From Aequorivita sp. (GTDB taxonomy: Bacteria; Bacteroidota; Bacteroidia; Flavobacteriales; Flavobacteriaceae), in assembly GCA_020435865.1 (NCBI GenBank), contig JAGQYZ010000051.1:1-8730 (forward strand): a DNA stretch of 8,730 nucleotides. The letters are read 5' to 3'. A program made the translations under genes and the position numbers. Numbering within the stretch: the stretch's first letter is position 1; each line of letters starts with the position of its first letter. Below the pieces are notes generated by a model that saw only the letters and a program-made list of their open reading frames with translations, had not been told where the DNA came from and searched no databases. Positions 1-5,308 of this stretch are shown here, piece by piece.

Positions 1-319
1 AATAAATGGGCCTTTATTTTTTGGTGCAACACAGACGTTTCAAGACACTATTAGTCGTTTACAGGATAAGCCAAAAGTATTGATATTAAGAGTGCGTCAC
101 GTTCCATTTATTGATGCAACCGGCATATACAGACTGAAAGAAGTAATTAAAAAATTTGACGAACAAAATACGTCAATCATTTTATCTGGGGTAAATGATA
201 AGGTATTGAAGGATTTGCAAAAAAGCAATATATATTCAGTACTTAACAAGGAAGATTTAACAGATAACATTGAAAGCGCATCTGAAAGAGCTAAACAAAT
301 TATTGCAAGCAGGAAATAA
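1..319 (+). CDS. SulP-family anion transporter, C-terminal STAS domain (5' truncated by window edge)
   Basis: The reading frame is open from position 2 and ends with TAA at 317-319. The 5' part, which would hold the membrane transport domain, lies outside the window. The visible ~105 residues match a STAS domain, the cytoplasmic tail of SulP (sulfate/bicarbonate/anion) permeases. They begin with a GPLFFGA strand, followed by a hydrophobic strand (KVLILRVRHVPFID) and the hallmark DATGI turn leading into a helix. A second strand (SIILSGVN) and the usual C-terminal helix follow. In SulP proteins this domain regulates transport or mediates partner interactions. A stand-alone anti-anti-sigma STAS protein is less likely, because the domain begins directly at the window edge with the FFGA segment typical of SulP tails. 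Substrate cannot be judged from this part. Confidence 0.85.
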   Translation, partial: INGPLFFGATQTFQDTISRLQDKPKVLILRVRHVPFIDATGIYRLKEVIKKFDEQNTSIILSGVNDKVLKDLQKSNIYSVLNKEDLTDNIESASERAKQIIASRK

Positions 320-370
320 TAAAAGTTATATCCAAAGAAAAAATAAAACAGACGATTTTAATTATCAGTT

Positions 371-940
371 ATGACAAAAGCAAGTAATAAAGAGTTGATT
401 CCAACGCAGTCTGATGGGTTGCTAAAAGTCTTAAAAACCCGTTTTGAAAAGAGCTCAAAACGGCACGCTGACATTGAATGGCCAAAAGTTCAAGAAAAAC
501 TAGAAGCAAATCCCGAAAAGCTTTGGTCACTAGACCAGATGGAAGAAACGGGCGGCGAACCAGATGTAGTGGGCTTTGATAGCAAAACGAAAGAGTATAT
601 TTTTTATGATTGTTCTGTAGAAAGTCCAAAAGGGCGTAGAAGTTTTTGTTATGATAACGAAGCTTTGGAAGCTAGAAAAAAATTCAAACCAGAAAATAGC
701 GCAATGGGGATGGCTGCCGAAATGGGCATTGAACTTTTAACTGAAGGTGAATATAGAGCTCTGCAAAAGTTAGGGAAATTCGACACTAAAACCTCCAGTT
801 GGTTAAAAACTCCTGAGAATATTAGAAAACTTGGCGGTGCTATTTTTGGAGATTTTCGCTTTGATACTATTTTTATATATCACAATGGGGCGGAATCTTA
901 TTACGGAGGAAGGGGTTTTAGAGGAGTTTTAAAAGTATAA
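371..940 (+). CDS. DUF4256 family protein
   Basis: This is a soluble 189-residue protein with no signal peptide or membrane segment. I recognise the DUF4256 family from its conserved blocks: MEETGGEPDVVG (residues ~57-68), YDCSVESPKGRRSFCYD (~79-95), LTEGEYRALQKLGKFDTKTSSW (~124-145) and a C-terminal block with YHNGAESYYGGRGFRG. The length is normal for the family, and no biochemical function is known to me. The ATG at 371 is preceded by an A/T-rich leader without a Shine-Dalgarno sequence, as is usual in Bacteroidetes. It lies 51 bp downstream of the SulP gene on the same strand with no terminator between, so co-transcription is possible. It converges on the MFS gene with only 11 bp between stop codons. 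Confidence 0.9.
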   Translation: MTKASNKELIPTQSDGLLKVLKTRFEKSSKRHADIEWPKVQEKLEANPEKLWSLDQMEETGGEPDVVGFDSKTKEYIFYDCSVESPKGRRSFCYDNEALEARKKFKPENSAMGMAAEMGIELLTEGEYRALQKLGKFDTKTSSWLKTPENIRKLGGAIFGDFRFDTIFIYHNGAESYYGGRGFRGVLKV

Positions 941-951
941 CATCACAAAAA

Positions 952-2217
952 TTACTCTCGTTCATGCTCCTCCAAATCTTTTTGCAAATCCAGCTTTCTG
1001 AGTTTGGGGAAAAAGAATCCAGTGCCTAACACTGTTAGCAACGTCATTCCGCCCCCAAAAACTACAGCGGTAACTGTTCCCATTAGTTTTGCTGTAAGCC
1101 CGCTTTCAAAAGCACCCAATTCGTTAGAAGACCCAACAAACATTGAATTAACAGAAGCTACACGACCTCGCATCGCATCAGGAGTTCTGAGCTGTAAAAT
1201 TGTAGAACGGATAACCATAGAAATTCCATCAGTAGCGCCACTTAAGAAAAGTGCTATTACAGAAACCCAAAACCAGGTAGAAACTCCAAATACAATAATA
1301 CAGATGCCAAAACCAAAAATGGCGCCTAACAGTTTCATTCCTGCATTTTTATTAAGCGGAAAATGTGCTGAAGTAAACATAATAAGTAATGCCCCAATTG
1401 CGGGGGCGGCACGTAGTATTCCAAAACCTTCAGGCCCAACTTTAAGAATGTCCTGTGCATAAATAGGAAGTAATGCTACCGCACCACCAAACAAAACCGC
1501 AAACATATCTAATGTAAGTGCTCCTAAAATTACCCTCGTGTTCTTGACAAATTTGATACCTTCTTTTAAGCTTTTCAGTATTGGTTCCCCAATATTTGGA
1601 TTCATAATTGGTTTCTTCGGAATTTGTAGTAGTAGCAATAAAGCCATCACTGAAAATGAAAAAACAAAACACATGGACCAATGAACACCGATCCAATGAA
1701 TTGCGAAACCTCCTACCGCTGGACCAACAACAGAGCCCATTTGCCAAACAGAGCTGCTCCAAGTAGCAGCATTCGGATATATTTTTTTAGGAACCAATAA
1801 AGAGAATAATGAAAAAATAGTTGGTCCCAAAAACGCACGAACAATTCCTCCAAGAAAAACCAAAAAGTAAACAGCGTAAAGCACAGTATTGGTTGACAAA
1901 TTGCCCACAATCAGTGGCCAAGTCAATAAGAAAAGACCAAGGCTAACAATTGAAAAACCGAAAATACACTTAAACAAAAGGCTGCGCTTCTCCTGCTGAT
2001 CTACAATATGTCCTGCAAAAAGCGCCATGGAAACCGCTGGAATTACTTCCATCAAACCAATAATTCCCAAGGAAAGTGGATTTTTGGTAATGCTGTAAAC
2101 TTCCCACTCTATTACCACAAACTGCATGCTCCACGCGAACACCATAGCAAACCGAACCAAAAGAAATATATTAAACTCCCGAAATCGTAATGCAGCATAG
2201 GGATCGGTTTTCTTCAT
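952..2217 (-). CDS. MFS transporter, MFS_3 / EntS-like exporter family
   Basis: This is a 421-residue polytopic inner-membrane protein, the normal size for a 12-helix major facilitator. The loop between helices 2 and 3 carries GHIVDQQEKR (residues 69-78), the MFS_3 version of the MFS signature G-x3-D-x2-x-[RK]-[RK]. A second family block is RTPDAMRGRVASVNSMF in the C-terminal half. Proteins of this group, such as the enterobactin exporter EntS, are proton-driven exporters of siderophores or drugs. The substrate here is not evident, and no siderophore genes are in view. The ATG at 2217 follows a promoter-like TTTG-N17-TATCTTTA at 2235-2263. The C-terminus is short, charged and cytoplasmic. It is 68 bp downstream of the DedA-type gene on the same strand and convergent with the DUF4256 gene. 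Confidence 0.9.
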   Translation of the reverse strand: MKKTDPYAALRFREFNIFLLVRFAMVFAWSMQFVVIEWEVYSITKNPLSLGIIGLMEVIPAVSMALFAGHIVDQQEKRSLLFKCIFGFSIVSLGLFLLTWPLIVGNLSTNTVLYAVYFLVFLGGIVRAFLGPTIFSLFSLLVPKKIYPNAATWSSSVWQMGSVVGPAVGGFAIHWIGVHWSMCFVFSFSVMALLLLLQIPKKPIMNPNIGEPILKSLKEGIKFVKNTRVILGALTLDMFAVLFGGAVALLPIYAQDILKVGPEGFGILRAAPAIGALLIMFTSAHFPLNKNAGMKLLGAIFGFGICIIVFGVSTWFWVSVIALFLSGATDGISMVIRSTILQLRTPDAMRGRVASVNSMFVGSSNELGAFESGLTAKLMGTVTAVVFGGGMTLLTVLGTGFFFPKLRKLDLQKDLEEHERE

Positions 2218-2234
2218 TTAAAAGAAGTTGTATT

Positions 2235-2263
2235 TAAAGATATAATGGTTTTTCTGAAGCAAA
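2235..2263 (-). promoter_or_regulatory. Probable promoter of the MFS gene
   Basis: Read on the minus strand, TTTG is followed by 17 bases and TATCTTTA, one mismatch from the Bacteroidetes -7 element TAnnTTTG. The element ends 17 bp before the MFS start codon, giving a short leader. The gene can therefore be transcribed separately from the DedA-type gene upstream. Confidence 0.45.
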
Positions 2264-2285
2264 AGGTTTCAGTGTGTCAAAAATA

Positions 2286-2900
2286 CTATAGCAAACTGAA
2301 TATGGCAATGGCATAAAGATAAAACCGAACAAAACGAAGTAATCCAAACAATAAATAATTTCTAAATTTATAATGGATCATTCCTGCAGCCATACTTGTC
2401 ATTGAAAACGGAATGGGTAGCAATGCACCAACAACAATCAAAAAACCACCCCATTTACGGATTTGCTTCAGGTGTTTCTTCATTTTTCCTTCCATATAGG
2501 CATAAACACTTGGAATGGTAAAAATCCATTTTCCAATGAAGTAAGAAATAATTCCACCTAGATAGGAAATCGTTGCCAAAAGTGTCAAATAAAGTAGCGG
2601 TTCGGGCATCTTATCGCTCCACGCAATAAAAATTTCTGGCGGAACCAGGCCCAAAAATGATTCTGAAGCAAGAAAGATCAACAAAATATTGATTGGTGCA
2701 TACGTTTCTGTGATATAAGTAAATAGGTTGCTGAAATCAATAACGTAAAGATCCAGCAAGACAAGTGCTGAAATAGCCAAAACTATAGGAATAATAGCCT
2801 TTTTAAGGCTTTGACCCACAAAAGAATAAAACCCAGTGTATTTATAATACAAATGAGCTCGTTTAATTTTATTAGTTTCAGATTTTTTTACAGTATTCAT
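2286..2900 (-). CDS. DedA/VTT-domain (SNARE-associated-type) membrane protein
   Basis: This is a 204-residue integral membrane protein with a basic cytoplasmic N-terminus and a hydrophobic segment at ~35-55. The DedA/VTT layout follows. A re-entrant-loop block has an acidic residue and a PPE (E80 to E89, in ASESFLGLVPPE). A glycine-rich helix follows (SYLGGIISYFIGKW, ~112-125). The second re-entrant block is GGFLIVVGALLPIPFS (151-166), with downstream Gly173 and Arg189/Arg192. DedA proteins are linked to undecaprenyl-phosphate or phospholipid flipping and membrane homeostasis. The second block lacks the canonical arginine of classic DedA proteins (GRFIPGVR) and reads more like the YqaA-type VTT branch. 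The specific role is therefore inferred only at family level. It is expressed from its own strong-looking promoter at 2931-2961. Confidence 0.8.
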   Translation of the reverse strand: MNTVKKSETNKIKRAHLYYKYTGFYSFVGQSLKKAIIPIVLAISALVLLDLYVIDFSNLFTYITETYAPINILLIFLASESFLGLVPPEIFIAWSDKMPEPLLYLTLLATISYLGGIISYFIGKWIFTIPSVYAYMEGKMKKHLKQIRKWGGFLIVVGALLPIPFSMTSMAAGMIHYKFRNYLLFGLLRFVRFYLYAIAIFSLL

Positions 2901-2930
2901 TATAATTTGGGGTGCAATAATTTAAAGTTG

Positions 2931-2961
2931 CAAATATAGCGGTAAAGCCACTACCCTACAA
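2931..2961 (-). promoter_or_regulatory. Canonical Bacteroidetes promoter of the DedA-type gene
   Basis: On the minus strand, TTG (2959-2961) is followed by 20 bases and a perfect TATATTTG (2931-2938), matching TTG-N19/20-TAnnTTTG. The start codon at 2900 leaves a leader of about 25 bases. This is one of the two best promoter matches in the window. Confidence 0.75.
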
Positions 2962-2990
2962 CCCTTTTACAAAGGATAGACGGTTAATAG

Positions 2991-3057
2991 AATGTTAAAC
3001 ATTTATCCCAAAAAAAATGTCTTTTTGCTTAAAAGTTAATGTTTAGTTAAAACATTA
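2991..3057. promoter_or_regulatory. Pair of AATGTT/AACATT palindromes upstream of the micropeptide cluster
   Basis: AATGTT-A-AACATT (2991-3003) is a perfect 13-bp palindrome. TAATGTTT-N5-AAACATTA (3037-3057) is a perfect 8-bp inverted repeat that contains the same half-sites. The two left half-sites are 47 bp apart. The pair sits between the divergent dedA-type promoter and the first micropeptide ORF, where operators would be expected. Both are A/T-rich, so chance palindromes are possible, but the shared half-site makes a dimeric regulator plausible. Confidence 0.4.
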
Positions 3058-3080
3058 CTTTGTATTGCATAGTACTGTAA
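3055..3080 (+). promoter_or_regulatory. Candidate promoter/operator of the micropeptide transcript
   Basis: This stretch begins with TTACTTTG (3055-3062), a near match to the -7 element, and continues TATTGCATAGTACTGTAA. The outer ends TTAC and GTAA are inverted repeats, as are TAC (3056-3058) and GTA (3072-3074), around a central TTGCAT. I see no good -33 TTG at the normal spacing. From memory, similar TTTGTATTGCATAGTAC sequences precede PadR-type regulator operons in flavobacteria, so this may be a regulated promoter. That comparison is a recollection, not a search result. Confidence 0.35.
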
Positions 3081-3132
3081 CAAAAATACAATCCTTGCGT
3101 CTTTTAGATATAACCCAATAAAACTATTTACA

Positions 3133-3219
3133 ATGAGAACTTTAAACAACAATCAATTATCATCAAAAATGAAAACTTCAAAAGCCTATTCTTGGAATTT
3201 AAAAAGAAGATTTCACTAA
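3133..3219 (+). CDS. Micropeptide 1 (28 residues, SKAYxWNxKRR family)
   Basis: This is an ATG-to-TAA ORF of 28 codons. It has MRTL at the N-terminus, a variable polar middle, and a C-terminus with KTSKAYSWNLKRRFH. The product would be strongly basic (about seven K/R and no acidic residue), with no membrane segment or signal peptide. The case for coding is the next ORF, which has exactly the same length and aligns without gaps at 14 of 28 positions. Six of the 14 shared residues use different synonymous codons, including both arginines of KRR. The leader is A/T-rich with no Shine-Dalgarno sequence, like the real genes around it. I do not recognise the family and assign no function. Confidence 0.6.
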   Translation: MRTLNNNQLSSKMKTSKAYSWNLKRRFH

Positions 3220-3253
3220 AAATTATTTATTTAACAATTAAAATTTAAAAACG

Positions 3254-3340
3254 ATGAGAACATTAGACAGTAACGAAAACACTCACAGACCCCAAGATTC
3301 CAAAGCATATATTTGGAATACAAAAAGGCGCTATAAATAA
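3254..3340 (+). CDS. Micropeptide 2 (28 residues, paralogue of micropeptide 1)
   Basis: This ATG-to-TAA ORF of 28 codons starts 34 bp after the first one. It has MRTL at the N-terminus and DSKAYIWNTKRRYK at the C-terminus. It differs from micropeptide 1 mainly in residues 8-15, and the final aromatic is Tyr instead of Phe. The conserved pattern is MRTLxxN-x8-SKAYxWNxKRR-[FY]. Synonymous codon differences at Thr3, Asn7, Ser16, Ala18, Arg25 and Arg26 suggest selection on the peptide rather than a recent DNA duplication. It is basic overall, with no Cys, no signal peptide and no hydrophobic helix. It is probably on the same transcript as its neighbours, ending at the terminator at 3531-3570. The function is unknown. 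Confidence 0.62.
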   Translation: MRTLDSNENTHRPQDSKAYIWNTKRRYK

Positions 3341-3371
3341 CTGCCTTCACTTAAATTTAAAAAAACCAATT

Positions 3372-3506
3372 ATGAAAACCTTAAGAAACATCCAAAAAAG
3401 GATTAAATGCGGATCGCAAAAACAGCATACGTTGAGCTACTTAAGCGGAAACCAACACTTGTTTGAAGATCCAACAATCAGAAAAACATGCAGATACATA
3501 TATTGA
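3372..3506 (+). CDS. Possible micropeptide 3 (44 residues)
   Basis: This ATG-to-TGA ORF begins 31 bp after micropeptide 2. Its start MKTL resembles the MRTL of the other two, and the spacing and A-rich leader are alike. It is longer and basic (about nine K/R), contains two cysteines (Cys13, Cys40) and ends in CRYIY. It lacks the SKAYxWNxKRR motif. At most YI and basic residues near its end recall that motif, and the frame after the TGA continues with an Asn codon and then a TAA. It may be a diverged third member, a decayed copy, or an unrelated short ORF. Support comes mainly from position and the shared N-terminus. Confidence 0.35.
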   Translation: MKTLRNIQKRIKCGSQKQHTLSYLSGNQHLFEDPTIRKTCRYIY

Positions 3507-3530
3507 AACATATAAAAGCAAAAAGCAACT

Positions 3531-3570
3531 AAAGCTGGATTGAAGAAATTTAATCCAGCTTTTTTTATTT
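3531..3570 (+). terminator. Rho-independent terminator after the micropeptide cluster
   Basis: AAAGCTGGATT (3531-3541) pairs perfectly with AATCCAGCTTT (3552-3562), extended by a G-U pair, around a loop of about 8 bases. A long T-run follows on the plus strand. It implies that a real plus-strand transcript ends here, although the only ORFs before it are the micropeptides. The hairpin also lies just past the stop of the convergent DUF1456 gene and may terminate that transcript too, though with a weaker U-tract. Confidence 0.85.
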
Positions 3571-3873
3571 TTTTTGATTTGATTTATATTTCGGAAGGGG
3601 ATTTGTTATAGCTTTTAATGGAGTCTTTGGCGGTTGTACTTTTTTTTCTGGCATTGGCCCACGAAGATGAATAACCAACCCATTTAAAAAATTACGAAGA
3701 AACTGATCTCCACACTCCATGTATTTTTCATGATTCTCATTTCTAAAAATAGCTCCAAGTTCACTTTTTGTAACTGCAAAATCAACTAAAGAGCATATTT
3801 TCACAATATCATCATCGCGGAGTTTGTGCGCAACGCGCAGTTTTTTCATTATGTCGTTATTGGTTAATGCCAT
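3565..3873 (-). CDS. DUF1456 (YehS-like) protein with a single repeat
   Basis: This is a 102-residue soluble protein. The N-terminal ~70 residues match the DUF1456 unit: MALTNNDIMKKLRVAHKL, then a DDDIVKICSLVDFAV helix, an acidic/basic segment, and the block CGDQFLRNFLNGLVIHLRG at ~54-72. YehS-type proteins usually have two tandem copies (about 150 residues). Only one is present here, followed by a Pro/Lys-rich, probably disordered tail of about 30 residues. The function is unknown in the family. The start ATG at 3873 follows a TACCTTTG element. It lies 63 bp downstream of the universal stress gene on the same strand and converges on the micropeptide cluster. Confidence 0.85.
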   Translation of the reverse strand: MALTNNDIMKKLRVAHKLRDDDIVKICSLVDFAVTKSELGAIFRNENHEKYMECGDQFLRNFLNGLVIHLRGPMPEKKVQPPKTPLKAITNPLPKYKSNQKK

Positions 3874-3889
3874 AGCTAATATTTTTTTT

Positions 3890-3897
3890 CAAAGGTA
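3890..3897 (-). promoter_or_regulatory. -7 promoter element of the DUF1456 gene
   Basis: On the minus strand TACCTTTG matches TAnnTTTG exactly and ends 16 bp before the start codon. The -33 region has TTT rather than TTG at 20 bases upstream, so strength is uncertain. Confidence 0.45.
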
Positions 3898-3936
3898 TGC
3901 TTAAAAATTAATCTCATAAATTAAACCTCTTCTCTC

Positions 3937-4395
3937 CTATTTGTCTCCTGTCGGCACCATATAAACAGGGATTTTTGTATGCTCTAAAACGCTGGAGGCT
4001 ACTGTTCCCAAAAATATTTTTTCCAAAGTACCGTGGCTGTGGGTTCCCATAACAATTAAATCTGCTTTCCATTCCTCTGCGTATTCCAAAATCATTTTAG
4101 CAGTATCACCTTCTACCAAGTGTGTTGAGATATTGTTTCCTTTTAAATGCGCTTTTGTTTTTTCAAGATAATGTTGTGCAACTTTTACAAATTCTTCTTG
4201 AATTTTAAAATCAACTGGAAAAGCATAGCCTTCATAACCCATAAAAGGTTCGTATTGCATTCCATAGTAACGCACTTCGGATAGCACATGAAACAAACAA
4301 ATTTCTGCTTGCATCAATTGTGCTAGTTCATAACCCATATTCACAACTTTTTCTGAACTGGGATTATAGTCAAGGGCAATCAGTACTTTTTTCAT
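3937..4395 (-). CDS. Universal stress protein, UspA family
   Basis: This is a single-domain UspA protein of 152 residues, the usual length, cytoplasmic, with a Rossmann-like alpha/beta fold. The N-terminal strand MKKVLIALDYNPSSEK carries the conserved Asp9 of the nucleotide pocket. Near the C-terminus, VMGTHSHGTLEKIFLGTVASSVL is the nucleotide-binding loop, followed by the strand IPVYMVP. The canonical ATP-binding motif G-x2-G-x9-G-[ST] is altered: the second Gly is Ser (GTHS), while the final GT is kept. ATP binding is thus plausible but not certain. Proteins of this family accumulate in stress or growth arrest. The gene has a candidate promoter just upstream and may read into the DUF1456 gene. 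Confidence 0.92.
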   Translation of the reverse strand: MKKVLIALDYNPSSEKVVNMGYELAQLMQAEICLFHVLSEVRYYGMQYEPFMGYEGYAFPVDFKIQEEFVKVAQHYLEKTKAHLKGNNISTHLVEGDTAKMILEYAEEWKADLIVMGTHSHGTLEKIFLGTVASSVLEHTKIPVYMVPTGDK

Positions 4396-4414
4396 AATTT
4401 CTTTGTGTTTCCTG

Positions 4415-4446
4415 TAAAGTTAAAACACACTTTTGAGAATATTCAA
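4415..4446 (-). promoter_or_regulatory. Possible promoter of the universal stress gene
   Basis: On the minus strand, TTG is followed by 21 bases and TAACTTTA, one mismatch from TAnnTTTG. It ends 20 bp before the start codon. The match is moderate and the sequence is A/T-rich, so this is tentative. Confidence 0.35.
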
Positions 4447-4539
4447 TGTTTCAAAAACTATTTCAATATTTTTTAAAAATTAACTGAAATGAAAATTTGA
4501 ATAAAGCGAATTAATATCAGTATTATAGAAAGTATCAAG

Positions 4540-4740
4540 CTAATCATTTTCTTCAAGTTTAAAAAAATCATTCACCGGTTTATTGAAAACCTTAGATAGT
4601 TTAAGAGCCAAAAGTGTAGAAGGAACATACCTGTTGGTTTCAATAGAATTTATTGTTTGTCTGGAAACTCCAATATTTTGGGCTAAATCTTCCTGTGTAA
4701 GATTTAGGATGGCACGTTCAACTTTTAATGTGTTTTTCAT
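4540..4740 (-). CDS. Small XRE-family (Cro/CI-like) transcriptional regulator
   Basis: This is a 66-residue protein that is almost entirely one HTH_3 domain. The HTH core is LTQEDLAQNIGVSRQTINSIETNRYVPS (residues ~14-41), with recognition helix SRQTINSIE, and the last helices end in FNKPVNDFF. I chose the ATG at 4740 rather than the upstream alternative at 4797. From 4740 the protein begins directly at the domain (MKNTLKVERA), and the ATG overlaps the stop of the upstream membrane-protein gene as ATGA, a typical translational coupling. Regulators of this kind often control their own two-gene operon. The likely target is the promoter at 5232-5260, but this is inference. Confidence 0.9.
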   Translation of the reverse strand: MKNTLKVERAILNLTQEDLAQNIGVSRQTINSIETNRYVPSTLLALKLSKVFNKPVNDFFKLEEND

Positions 4741-5186
4741 GCGTTTCTCCTTTTTAAGGACCAAAAGGCAGTTAAATAAACAACCAAAAGAAACCAAAGA
4801 ACCTGAAAATCTCCTAAATCTTTAAAGATTATTTTCTCAGGTTTAAAGAAAAGGAATACTATATAATTTATAACTGGCTGAACGAGTACAAAAACAACCC
4901 CAACAATAAAAGCAAATGAAAAAGACTTTCCTCTTAGGTTTTCTATAAATTCGTCTTCAATTTTTTCTCTTGAAATTGTAACAATCAAAAGACCAAGAAG
5001 CATTGCCTTTTTCAAAATGTTTTTTAATAAATCAAAATTACCATCCAGTAATTTTGTGACTAAAATTAAAAGAAGAGATACCAAAAGAATACCCCAGCCT
5101 ATCTTTTTACAATAATTAGGTAGTTTAAAATTGATGAGCCAATTCAACCTACGTTCTTCTCCTTCACATCTTTTTTGTTTGTTCAT
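4737..5186 (-). CDS. Four-helix membrane protein coupled to the XRE regulator
   Basis: This is a 149-residue protein when started at the ATG at 5186. An in-frame TTG at 5204 would add six residues and is less likely. A basic N-terminus is followed by four hydrophobic segments at about 30-47, 57-72, 89-114 and 128-143. Between segments 2 and 3 lies the charged motif SREKIEDEFIENLRGKS. As I recall, this kind of EDE-x-I-x2-[LI]R motif recurs in small membrane proteins encoded beside XRE regulators in Bacteroidetes. Its stop codon overlaps the regulator's start by four bases (ATGA). A likely arrangement is a membrane protein that senses or sequesters something and a partner that regulates the pair. 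No enzymatic motif is visible. Confidence 0.75.
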   Translation of the reverse strand: MNKQKRCEGEERRLNWLINFKLPNYCKKIGWGILLVSLLLILVTKLLDGNFDLLKNILKKAMLLGLLIVTISREKIEDEFIENLRGKSFSFAFIVGVVFVLVQPVINYIVFLFFKPEKIIFKDLGDFQVLWFLLVVYLTAFWSLKRRNA

Positions 5187-5231
5187 AATAAATAGTTTAA
5201 TCAATTAATATAAGTTTGCTTAACAATAAGA

Positions 5232-5260
5232 CAAATATACTATTTATTTTGTAAAACAAA
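5232..5260 (-). promoter_or_regulatory. Canonical promoter of the membrane protein-XRE operon
   Basis: On the minus strand, TTTG (5257-5260) is followed by 17 bases and a perfect TATATTTG (5232-5239). The leader to the ATG at 5186 is about 40 bases, long enough to hold an operator. No stop or terminator separates it from the operon. Confidence 0.7.
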
Positions 5261-5308
5261 CTTTACATTTAAAAAATAATTTAAAATGAATAGATAATGC
5301 TAAAAAAA

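Noticed and set aside
369..629. Minus-strand 86-codon ORF opposite the DUF4256 gene
   Set aside because: It lies wholly within a recognisable family gene, and its translation shows no domain or sensible leader.
1004..1462. Plus-strand 152-codon ORF antisense to the MFS gene
   Set aside because: Its product is a low-complexity Pro/Ser/Ile/Thr mirror of transmembrane codons, and the opposite strand encodes a clear MFS protein.
2251..2272. CTGAA/TTCAG hairpin between the dedA-type and MFS genes
   Set aside because: The stem is only about 5 bp and no T-run follows on either strand, so it does not qualify as a terminator.
2991..3039. 15-codon ORF starting within the first palindrome
   Set aside because: There is no conserved partner, leader signal or motif; it is expected by chance in A/T-rich sequence.
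4741..4797. Longer start for the XRE regulator (adding 19 residues)
   Set aside because: The extension lies inside the coupled membrane-protein gene and precedes the domain without function. The ATG at 4740 overlaps the stop as ATGA, which is the expected coupling.
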